Below are positions 56,777-64,000 of a stretch of DNA of 64,000 nucleotides, piece by piece. Origin of the DNA: Vibrio chagasii (GTDB lineage Bacteria > Pseudomonadota > Gammaproteobacteria > Enterobacterales > Vibrionaceae). The notes under the pieces are model-generated. The model saw only the letters and a list, made by a program, of their open reading frames with translations, was not told where the DNA came from and ran no database searches. Both the position numbers and the translations under genes were made by a program. Within the stretch, counting starts at the first letter, position 1; the number at the start of each line of letters is the position of its first letter. The stretch is taken from the NCBI RefSeq assembly GCF_024347355.1, contig NZ_AP025465.1, positions 310,001 through 374,000 of the forward strand, written 5' to 3'.

Positions 56777-57589
56777 ATGGATTGTGTTGGTTTGATTCAA
56801 ATGACTTCGGGCCCAGACCCTGACTGTAACCTTGATTATCTCGCCCAAGAGGTAGCTAGGTGCAAAGCGTTAGGGGCTAAATGGGTCGTGTGCCCAGAGA
56901 ATGCATTGGTATTTGGTAGCAAAGCTGATTACCACCAGTATGCTGAGTCCCTAAATGATGGCCCACTGCAGAAGAAGCTGGCTGAGTTAGCCAAGCTTCA
57001 TCGCATTTGGATCATTGTGGGCAGTATGCCGATAAGCACAGCGAGAGGTGTCACTACCACGACTTTGGTGATAGACGACTTTGGCAGTTTAGTGGCTCAC
57101 TACGACAAGCTACACATGTTCGATGTTGATGTCGCCGATGCTCGCAAGTGCTATCGAGAGTCTGATATTTTCACTCCGGGTGACCGAGTTGTGACAACAG
57201 AAACGCCTTTTGGTCACTTAGGTTTAAGTATTTGTTATGATGTGCGCTTTCCTCACTTGTATTCAGAGTTACGCAAGCAAGGCGCGCAGATCATAGTGGT
57301 ACCAGCGGCGTTTACTGCGGTAACCGGTCAGGCGCATTGGGAAGCACTGTTAAGATGCCGGGCAATCGAAACACAATCGTGGATTGTTGCGGTAGGGCAA
57401 GGTGGTAAGCACCCTTGCCAAAGAGAAACATGGGGACACTCTATGGTGGTTGATCCCTGGGGAAGAGTGGTCGCACAGTTAGACCAAGATCCTAAAAGTA
57501 TGGTTGTCGAGATAGACACATCCAGTTGTGAATCCATTAGGCAAAATATGCCAATCACACAACACACTCGATTTACCAATCAATTTTAA
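56777..57589 (+). CDS. Carbon-nitrogen hydrolase of the Nit (omega-amidase / deaminated glutathione amidase) type
   Basis: 270 residues from the ATG at 56777 ([14 protein letters not shown]), which has ggagaa 9 bases upstream. The ATG at 56756 has no such site. The nitrilase-superfamily catalytic triad is visible: E41 (CPENAL), K111 ([11 protein letters not shown]) and C153 (ICYDVRFP). HMFDVDV and [17 protein letters not shown] point to the Nit1/Nit2 branch, which removes amide groups from deaminated glutathione or omega-amides. Substrate is inferred. It lies between yhdP and tldD. Confidence 0.88.
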   Translation: MDCVGLIQMTSGPDPDCNLDYLAQEVARCKALGAKWVVCPENALVFGSKADYHQYAESLNDGPLQKKLAELAKLHRIWIIVGSMPISTARGVTTTTLVIDDFGSLVAHYDKLHMFDVDVADARKCYRESDIFTPGDRVVTTETPFGHLGLSICYDVRFPHLYSELRKQGAQIIVVPAAFTAVTGQAHWEALLRCRAIETQSWIVAVGQGGKHPCQRETWGHSMVVDPWGRVVAQLDQDPKSMVVEIDTSSCESIRQNMPITQHTRFTNQF

Positions 57590-57608
57590 TTACAAACAAG
57601 AGCCATCT

Positions 57609-59054
57609 ATGAGCATTAATCAAATTGAAGAAGCGCTACTGAACCCAACAGGGCTTACGGAGCAAAATATCGCAGATACATTGGCGAGTATTGCTACCCG
57701 CCAAATTGATTATGCTGATATCTACTTTCAGTCAAGCTGGCATGAATCTTTGGTGCTTGAAGATAGCATTATTAAAGACGGCTCTTTCAATATCGATTGC
57801 GGTGTTGGCGTTCGTGCAGTATCAGGAGAAAAGACCGGCTTTGCTTACTCTGACCAAATCCAACTGGATGGTCTAAAGCAAAGCGCGATTGCAGCTCGTG
57901 GTATCGCGAAGCAAGGTCAAAACGGAAAGGTGCAGGCCTTCAAGCGTAACTCCAACCAAACTTACTATGATGCAGTTAACCCGCTAGCAAGCTGGGAAAA
58001 ACAGCAAAAAACAGAACTTCTTAAGTCATTGGACGCTTACATTCGCACTAAAGAACCTATGGTGACGGAAGTTTCAGTAAGCTTAAGTGGTGTGCATGAG
58101 CAGATGCTGGTTGCTGCGACGGATGGCACCTACGCAGGCGATATTCGTCCGCTTGTTCGTCTATCAATCAGTGTACTTGCACAGAAAGGCGATCGCCGTG
58201 AGCGTGGTAGTGCTGGTGGTGGTGGCCGTTTTGGTTACGACTTCTTCCTAAGCGATGACAAAGGTACTCAAGTTGCTTACCAATTTGCTGATGAAGCGAT
58301 TCGCCAAGCGCTTGTTAACCTTGAAGCCGTTGCCGCGCCTGCTGGTGCAATGCCTGTGGTTCTTGGTTCTGGTTGGCCGGGCGTTCTACTGCACGAAGCG
58401 GTAGGTCACGGTTTAGAAGGTGACTTCAACCGTAAAGAGTCTTCAGTATTCTCTGGTAAAGTTGGTGAACAAGTTACTTCAAGCTTATGTACGATTGTCG
58501 ATGACGGTACATTGACTGACCTTCGTGGTTCATTGAACGTCGATGATGAAGGTGTTAACGGTCAGTACAACACGTTGATCGAAAACGGTATCTTAAAAGG
58601 TTACATGCAAGACAAGCTGAACGCTCGTTTAATGGGTGTTGCACCAACCGGTAACGGTCGTCGTGAGTCTTACGCGCATCTTCCAATGCCGCGTATGACG
58701 AACACCTACATGCTACCGGGTGAGCACACACCAGAAGAGATTATTGCGACAGTCGATAAAGGTATCTACGCACCAAACTTCGGTGGTGGTCAGGTAGATA
58801 TTACGTCTGGTAAGTTTGTATTCTCAGCTTCTGAAGCCTACATGATTGAGAACGGTAAGATCACTCATCCCGTTAAGGGCGCAACACTGATCGGCTCTGG
58901 TATCGAAGCGATGCAGCAGGTGTCTATGGTGGGTAACGATCTAAGTATCGACCGTGGTGTTGGTGTATGTGGCAAGGCTGGTCAAAGCGTGCCAGTGGGT
59001 GTTGGTCAACCAACATTGAAGCTAGATTCGTTAACGGTTGGTGGTACTGAGTAA
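57609..59054 (+). CDS. tldD: Metalloprotease TldD
   Basis: 481 residues, exactly the E. coli length, starting at ATG 57609 ([11 protein letters not shown]). The zinc motif [11 protein letters not shown] begins at H262, the same residue number as in E. coli TldD. The cysteine-free C-terminal beta domain has [19 protein letters not shown]. With TldE/PmbA it forms a heterodimeric protease that trims unfolded peptides and microcin B17. The gene ends in a bidirectional terminator. Confidence 0.97.
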   Translation: MSINQIEEALLNPTGLTEQNIADTLASIATRQIDYADIYFQSSWHESLVLEDSIIKDGSFNIDCGVGVRAVSGEKTGFAYSDQIQLDGLKQSAIAARGIAKQGQNGKVQAFKRNSNQTYYDAVNPLASWEKQQKTELLKSLDAYIRTKEPMVTEVSVSLSGVHEQMLVAATDGTYAGDIRPLVRLSISVLAQKGDRRERGSAGGGGRFGYDFFLSDDKGTQVAYQFADEAIRQALVNLEAVAAPAGAMPVVLGSGWPGVLLHEAVGHGLEGDFNRKESSVFSGKVGEQVTSSLCTIVDDGTLTDLRGSLNVDDEGVNGQYNTLIENGILKGYMQDKLNARLMGVAPTGNGRRESYAHLPMPRMTNTYMLPGEHTPEEIIATVDKGIYAPNFGGGQVDITSGKFVFSASEAYMIENGKITHPVKGATLIGSGIEAMQQVSMVGNDLSIDRGVGVCGKAGQSVPVGVGQPTLKLDSLTVGGTE

Positions 59055-59096
59055 ATCAGGCTCGCTGAAGCAACGTTAGCACAAAAATAGAATTGA

Positions 59097-59125
59097 AAAG
59101 CGCCTCCATTGTGAGGCGCTTTTTG
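59097..59125. terminator. Bidirectional terminator between tldD and the PIN-PhoH gene
   Basis: aaaagcgcctccattgtgaggcgctttttg: stem aagcgcctc/gaggcgctt, loop cattgt. T-run on both strands. Confidence 0.88.
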
Positions 59126-59159
59126 TTTTTAAAGGAGGGGGAGTAATAGCAAAAAGTGA

Positions 59160-60539
59160 TTACATGTTCTCTTCCGCAAACTCTGCCAGTCGGCTACGTA
59201 CCACGCCATTGAGGTGGATATTGGCGCTGCCTTCGAAGTTTTTAAAACGCTCAACCATGTAGGTTAAACCTGAAGTTACAGGGGTTAGGTAAGACGAATC
59301 GATTTGCGCTAGGTTCCCTGAGCAGACAATCTTGGTGCCTTCACCACAACGGGTGATGATGGTTTTGATTTGTGAAGCAGTCAGGTTTTGACACTCATCG
59401 AGAAGCACAAACGCATTCTGGATGGAACGGCCGCGCATGAAGTTGATCGACTTGAACTGGATATTGGCTTTATCACAGATGTACTTCATTGACCCTTCGG
59501 TGCAGTGGTCGTTTTTGTGCAGCGCTTCCAATGTATCGGTGACGGCGGCCAACCAAGGCAGCATCTTCTCTTCCTCAGTACCAGGAAGGAAGCCAATAGA
59601 CTCACCAATGTCAGGCGTGTTTCGGGTGACGATGATCTTATCGAACTGTTTACGCTCAATGGTTTGCTCAAGTGCTGCGGCCATCGCGAGCAGTGTTTTA
59701 CCACTACCTGCCGCGCCAGTTAGGATCACCAGGTCAATATCTGGGTCGAGTAGCGCATCAATTGCCATTCCCTGATAAATATTCTTAGGTGTGATGTCCC
59801 AGGCTCTGCGATTCATTAGGCGTTCACGGCTTAAGTCTCTGAGTGTGACGGTTTCGGTATCAATCTCTTCAACTCTTGCTGCAAAGTCGCTCTCTTCATC
59901 AATCACATATTGGTTGAGGAAGGTAGGTTCGAAAGGCTCTCTTGCTAACGTATGGAAGGTTTTGCCAGCTAAGGTCTTACTTTCCACATTGTCGATACCA
60001 TCCCAAAATGCGCCCTCAAGTTGTTGGAAACCTTTGGTGAGGTATTGGATATCATCGATGAGTTGGTCGGTTTGATAATCTTCAACGAAGCGTACGCCCG
60101 CGCCTTTTGCACGTAAACGCATGTTGATGTCTTTGGTGATGAGAACCACTTCACGTGGCGCACGTTTATTTTGAAGGTAGAGTACAGCGTTGAGGATTCG
60201 GTTATCGCCTGCCTTGTCGTCGGCAAAGGCTTTGATGCTTTCTTGAAGTTCGTAATCGGCGAGTATTGAGATACTGCCTGAGGCCTTAATGTCTTTAGTA
60301 AAAGGGATGCCTTCCGATATTTGGTCTGGTGTGGCTTCCCTGAATAAATCTTCGAGAGTTCGAATCGCAATTCTCGCATCTCGTGCAACGTCCCTCTTAC
60401 TGTCTTTGATTCTGTCTAGTTCTTCTAGCACTGTCATGGGGATAACGACATCGTGCTCTTGGAAAGAAAATATAGCGAAGGGTTCGTGAAGTAGGATATT
60501 GGTGTCTAAAACAAATAGCTTCCGGTTGGTCTCGCCCAT
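59160..60539 (-). CDS. PhoH2-type protein: PIN ribonuclease domain plus PhoH ATPase
   Basis: 459 residues with a strong aaggag site 5 bases before the ATG. The N-terminal PIN domain (about 6-150) keeps acidic residues (FVLDTNILLH, LEELDRIK, VLITKDINMRLRAK). The C-terminal PhoH helicase-like domain has Walker A ILTGAAGSGKTLLAMAAALE (about 270-289), Walker B FVLLDECQN, and the late TKIVCSGNLAQID. PhoH2 proteins combine RNA-cleaving and RNA-unwinding activities. In mycobacteria one is paired with an antitoxin, but none is seen upstream here. It is monocistronic. Confidence 0.92.
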   Translation of the reverse strand: MGETNRKLFVLDTNILLHEPFAIFSFQEHDVVIPMTVLEELDRIKDSKRDVARDARIAIRTLEDLFREATPDQISEGIPFTKDIKASGSISILADYELQESIKAFADDKAGDNRILNAVLYLQNKRAPREVVLITKDINMRLRAKGAGVRFVEDYQTDQLIDDIQYLTKGFQQLEGAFWDGIDNVESKTLAGKTFHTLAREPFEPTFLNQYVIDEESDFAARVEEIDTETVTLRDLSRERLMNRRAWDITPKNIYQGMAIDALLDPDIDLVILTGAAGSGKTLLAMAAALEQTIERKQFDKIIVTRNTPDIGESIGFLPGTEEEKMLPWLAAVTDTLEALHKNDHCTEGSMKYICDKANIQFKSINFMRGRSIQNAFVLLDECQNLTASQIKTIITRCGEGTKIVCSGNLAQIDSSYLTPVTSGLTYMVERFKNFEGSANIHLNGVVRSRLAEFAEENM

Positions 60540-61003
60540 AGCATCTCCTTGCCGCGTGCGGCTTGCTTTGCATCGATTGAACGTAGATTAAGCTCACTTA
60601 AAGGTTAGTCTCTCATTCTGGTGATAGTCAACTGCTCACCTAAAGTTCAACGAGAGAAATATTGCCATATTGTGATCGGTGAACATGGCGTGTTCACTAA
60701 CGGCAGCAATCTACTACCAATAGGTTAACCATGTTTTTTTGACAGTTTGATTGCATTGGCGAAAACAGAAAAAAAGCATGAAATCATCTCCTTTAGACGT
60801 GACCTAAATCACAGCATCGAGTAAGATTAGCGACCTTTTTCTGCACCATTTTCTCGAGATATTTATTATCTAGAGCGCACTTAAAAAGTGGCTGCAAACT
60901 AGGCATTTTTGGCTATATTTTTAGTTCAAGAGCAGTAAGATTCTTGTTTCAAATATCAGTTAAAAAGACCAAATTCCAACTATAAGATTGAGGTAGTCGA
61001 TTC
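60540..61003. other. Divergent control region between PIN-PhoH and rapA
   Basis: 464 bases without a convincing reading frame. It holds a CRP-like site (60798-60813) and a probable rapA promoter downstream of it; A/T-rich stretches follow. No repeat or RNA gene was recognised. Confidence 0.6.
60798..60813 (+). promoter_or_regulatory. CRP-like binding site upstream of rapA
   Basis: cgtgacctaaatcacag contains GTGA-N6-TCAC and matches TGTGA-N6-TCACA at 9 of 10 core positions. It lies about 190 bases before the rapA start. The binding and direction of control are inferred. Confidence 0.55.
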
Positions 61004-63913
61004 ATGACATTTGCTTTGGGGCAACGCTGGATAAGCGATACGGAGAGCGATTTAGGTTTAGGTACCGTTGTAGCAATGGATGCTCGCACAGTGACACTAA
61101 TGTTTGCAGCATCAGAAGAAAACCGTGTGTATGCACGTACGGATGCTCCCGTAACCCGAGTAACGTTTAATGTGGGCGATGTCATCGAATGCCAAGAAGG
61201 TTGGTCTTTGTCTGTCGAAGAAGTTATCGAAGATAAAGGGTTACTAACCTACCTAGGTACACGCGAAGATACCCAAGAATCAGAAGTGACTCTGCGTGAA
61301 ATCTTTTTAAGCAACCAGATTCGTTTTAATAAGCCACAAGATAAACTGTACGCAGGTCAAATCGACCGTATGGATAACTTCGTGTTGCGTTACCGTGCAC
61401 TAAGCAATCAATACCAACAGCACAAGAGCCCAATGCGTGGCTTGTGTGGTATGCGTGCTGGCCTAATTCCTCACCAGTTGTATATCGCTCATGAAGTTGG
61501 CCACCGTCATGCGCCACGTGTTTTGCTAGCCGATGAAGTTGGCCTAGGTAAAACCATCGAAGCGGGTATGATCATCCATCAACAGGTGTTGTCTGGTCGT
61601 GCGGAACGTATCTTGATTGTGGTGCCTGAAACACTACAACACCAATGGCTAGTTGAGATGATGCGTCGTTTCAATCTGCACTTTTCTATCTTTGATGAAG
61701 AGCGTTGTATTGAAGCCTTTGCAGAATCAGATAACCCATTTGATACCCAGCAATACGTTCTGTGTTCGTTAGATTTCTTACGTAAGAGTCGCAAGCGCTA
61801 TGAGCAAGCACTTGAAGGTGAGTGGGATCTATTGGTTGTCGATGAAGCGCACCACCTTGAGTGGAGCCAAGACAAGCCAAGCCGCGAATACCAAGTGGTA
61901 GAAGGCTTAGCAGAAAATACTCCTGGTGTGCTTTTGCTGACAGCGACTCCTGAGCAATTGGGCCGTGAGAGTCACTTTGCACGTCTGCGTCTATTGGATC
62001 CTGACCGCTTCTACGATTACGAAGCCTTCGTTGAAGAAGAAGATCAATACGCACCGGTTGCTGATGCTGTTACCGCACTATTCTCAGGCGTGAAACTTGA
62101 AGACAGCGCGAAGAATCAGATTACAGAGCTGCTTTCTGAGCAAGATGTTGAGCCTCTATTCCGCGTTATCGAAGGTGATAGCAGCGAAGAAGAGCAAGCA
62201 TTAGCTCGTCAAGAACTGATTGATAACCTTATGGATCGCCATGGTACTGGTCGTGTTCTATTTAGAAATACACGTGCCGCTATCAAAGGCTTCCCTAAGC
62301 GTAACGTCAATCTACTGCCGATGGATATTCCAACGCAGTACACCACGTCGATGCGTGTATCAGGCATGATCGGTGGCAAGATGGCACCAGAAGCTCGTGC
62401 GATGAAGATGCTTTATCCAGAAGAGATCTTCCAAGAGTTTGAAGGTGAAGACTCAAGCTGGTGGCAGTTCGATTCACGTGTTAACTGGCTGATTGAAAAG
62501 ATCCAAGACAAGCGAAGCGAAAAAATCTTAGTGATCGCATCACGTGCAAGTACTGCTCTTCAATTAGAGCAAGCACTACGTGAGCGTGAAGGTGTACGTG
62601 CAACCGTATTCCACGAAGGCATGTCGATTCTAGAGCGTGATAAAGCAGCGGCTTATTTTGCTCAAGAAGAGGGCGGTGCTCAGGTTCTTATCTGTAGTGA
62701 AATCGGCTCTGAAGGCCGTAACTTCCAGTTCGCTAACCAGTTAGTGATGTTTGATCTTCCGTTCAACCCAGACTTGCTTGAGCAACGTATTGGTCGTTTG
62801 GATCGTATTGGTCAACAGCGTGATATCGATATTCATGTTCCTTACTTGAAAGGCACATCACAAGCGATCCTAGCGCGTTGGTTTGACGAAGGTCTGAATG
62901 CATTTGCGGAAACTTGTCCAACAGGTCGCACAGTTTATGACAAGTATTCAGACGTGCTGATCGAGATGCTAGCTTCTGGTAACACAGAGCAGCTTGATGA
63001 AGTGATCGAAGAGTCAGCAAAGCTAAATCAAAGCCTAAAAGCGGATCTAGAAAAAGGCCGAGATCGCCTACTAGAGATGCACTCAAACGGCGGTGATAAA
63101 GCGCACGAGATTGCAGAGAAGATCGCATCAACTGATGGCGATACTAACCTAGTTACTTTTGCATTGAGCTTGTTCGATACAATTGGTTTGAACCAAGACG
63201 ACAAAGGTGAAAATGCGCTAGTAGTAACGCCATCTGAGCACATGATGGTACCAAGCTACCCAGGCTTACCTTATGAAGGTGCAACTATCACGTTCGACCG
63301 TGATACAGCGCTTTCTCGTGAAGACATGAACTTCATTAGTTGGGAACACCCAATGATTCAGGGTGGTATTGATTTACTACTTAGCGAAGGGGTGGGTACT
63401 TCTGCGGTATCACTACTTAAGAACAAAGCGCTGCCGGTTGGTACTATCTTGCTTGAACTGGTTTACCTGGTGGATGCACAAGCACCAAGACGCAGTGGTA
63501 TCAGCCAGTTCTTACCTAAGACTCCGATTCGCTTGATGATGGATGGCCGTGGTAACGACCTATCTTCTCAGGTTGAATTTGATAGTTTTAACCGCCAGTT
63601 GAGCCCGGTGAACCGTCATCTAGCAAGTAAGTTAGTTAACTCGGTACAAGGCGAAATTCACAAGCTAATCGAAGCGGGTGAGGCACAAGTTCTTCCTAAA
63701 GTTGAAGAAGTGCGTCAGCAAGCGCAAAGAGATATGCAGACAAACCTCAACGGTGAACTAGAGCGTCTACAAGCTCTGAAAGCGGTGAACCCGAACATTC
63801 GTGATGAAGAGTTAGAAGTTATCGAAGCTCAGATTAACGAACTGACCGGCTACATCAGCAAAGCTCAGGTTCAACTAGACTCGCTACGCTTGATTGTAGT
63901 TTCTCACAATTAA
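61004..63913 (+). CDS. rapA: RNA polymerase-associated protein RapA (HepA), Swi2/Snf2 ATPase
   Basis: 969 residues (E. coli 968). N-terminal tandem Tudor-like domains ([21 protein letters not shown]) precede the Snf2 helicase core. Walker A is [15 protein letters not shown] (about 173-187), motif II is [10 protein letters not shown], motif III is [10 protein letters not shown], motif V is [21 protein letters not shown], and motif VI is [12 protein letters not shown]. It binds core RNA polymerase and recycles it after transcription. A gagg precedes the ATG. A terminator follows the stop. Confidence 0.98.
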   Translation: MTFALGQRWISDTESDLGLGTVVAMDARTVTLMFAASEENRVYARTDAPVTRVTFNVGDVIECQEGWSLSVEEVIEDKGLLTYLGTREDTQESEVTLREIFLSNQIRFNKPQDKLYAGQIDRMDNFVLRYRALSNQYQQHKSPMRGLCGMRAGLIPHQLYIAHEVGHRHAPRVLLADEVGLGKTIEAGMIIHQQVLSGRAERILIVVPETLQHQWLVEMMRRFNLHFSIFDEERCIEAFAESDNPFDTQQYVLCSLDFLRKSRKRYEQALEGEWDLLVVDEAHHLEWSQDKPSREYQVVEGLAENTPGVLLLTATPEQLGRESHFARLRLLDPDRFYDYEAFVEEEDQYAPVADAVTALFSGVKLEDSAKNQITELLSEQDVEPLFRVIEGDSSEEEQALARQELIDNLMDRHGTGRVLFRNTRAAIKGFPKRNVNLLPMDIPTQYTTSMRVSGMIGGKMAPEARAMKMLYPEEIFQEFEGEDSSWWQFDSRVNWLIEKIQDKRSEKILVIASRASTALQLEQALREREGVRATVFHEGMSILERDKAAAYFAQEEGGAQVLICSEIGSEGRNFQFANQLVMFDLPFNPDLLEQRIGRLDRIGQQRDIDIHVPYLKGTSQAILARWFDEGLNAFAETCPTGRTVYDKYSDVLIEMLASGNTEQLDEVIEESAKLNQSLKADLEKGRDRLLEMHSNGGDKAHEIAEKIASTDGDTNLVTFALSLFDTIGLNQDDKGENALVVTPSEHMMVPSYPGLPYEGATITFDRDTALSREDMNFISWEHPMIQGGIDLLLSEGVGTSAVSLLKNKALPVGTILLELVYLVDAQAPRRSGISQFLPKTPIRLMMDGRGNDLSSQVEFDSFNRQLSPVNRHLASKLVNSVQGEIHKLIEAGEAQVLPKVEEVRQQAQRDMQTNLNGELERLQALKAVNPNIRDEELEVIEAQINELTGYISKAQVQLDSLRLIVVSHN

Positions 63914-63935
63914 TATTAGCTAGTCCGTGAACAAC

Positions 63936-63969
63936 AAATAAGGCCTTCACCATGAAGGCCTTATTTTTA
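63936..63969 (+). terminator. Terminator of rapA
   Basis: Stem aaataaggccttca/tgaaggccttattt with loop cca, followed by ttttt. The window ends shortly after. Confidence 0.9.
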
Positions 63970-64000
63970 TCTCGAGTTTGTAGATGGTGGTGATTGGAGG

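Noticed and set aside
57528..57608. 27-residue extension of TldD overlapping the Nit gene
   Set aside because: The ATG at 57609 gives exactly the E. coli length and motif numbering; the extension would overlap the previous gene by 62 bases.

Overview
The window is chromosomal DNA of a Vibrio, probably the main chromosome. Evidence: vibrio-type tandem ribosomal RNA operons, a complete MSHA type IV pilus locus (mshHIJKLMNEGFBACDOPQ), a QstR-like competence regulator, and the gene order metH-lysC-aminotransferase-pglL-uvrA-galU-qstR-ssb-msh-mreBCD-maf-rng-yhdP-nit-tldD. This order agrees with what I recall of the V. cholerae VC0390-VC0420 neighbourhood. The sequence looks most like the Splendidus clade, but I could not test the species. 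No prophage, insertion sequence, CRISPR array or restriction/defence island is visible.

Region 1 (1-12.9 kb) holds the 3' end of one rRNA operon and two complete operons in direct tandem, each with its own promoter and boxA. The first complete operon carries tRNA-Glu in its 16S-23S spacer; the second carries tRNA-Ile and tRNA-Ala and ends in tRNA-Asp and tRNA-Trp. The copies are nearly identical except for patches (16S V1, a 23S 5'-domain helix block, a leader hairpin) where base changes are mostly pairing-compensated. Behind tRNA-Trp lie at least two decayed copies of the tRNA-Trp/terminator unit.

Region 2 (13.3-29 kb) holds housekeeping genes mostly separated by bidirectional terminators: a CPA1 Na+/H+ antiporter, metH (MetJ-box operator), lysC (lysine riboswitch), a class V aminotransferase, a PglL-type protein O-oligosaccharyltransferase, uvrA (LexA box), galU, qstR and ssb.

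Region 3 (29-48 kb) is the MSHA pilus locus. It starts with mshH (a CsrD homologue with degenerate GGDEF/EAL domains). It continues with the assembly machine (mshI-J-K inner-membrane alignment proteins, mshL secretin, mshM, mshN, mshE ATPase with a c-di-GMP-binding MshEN domain, mshG platform, mshF), then the pilins mshB, mshA, mshC, mshD, mshO, mshP and the very large lectin-like MshQ. In E. coli csrD is next to mreB, so the pilus locus occupies an otherwise conserved junction.

Region 4 (48-64 kb) is the cell-shape/RNA group mreB-mreC-mreD-maf-rng-yhdP-nit-tldD, then convergent PIN-PhoH and, divergently, rapA. Start codons were revised where an upstream ribosome-binding site clearly favoured another start (lysC, mshH, mshL, mshN, mshC, mshP, mshQ, mreD, maf, nit, tldD and the antiporter).
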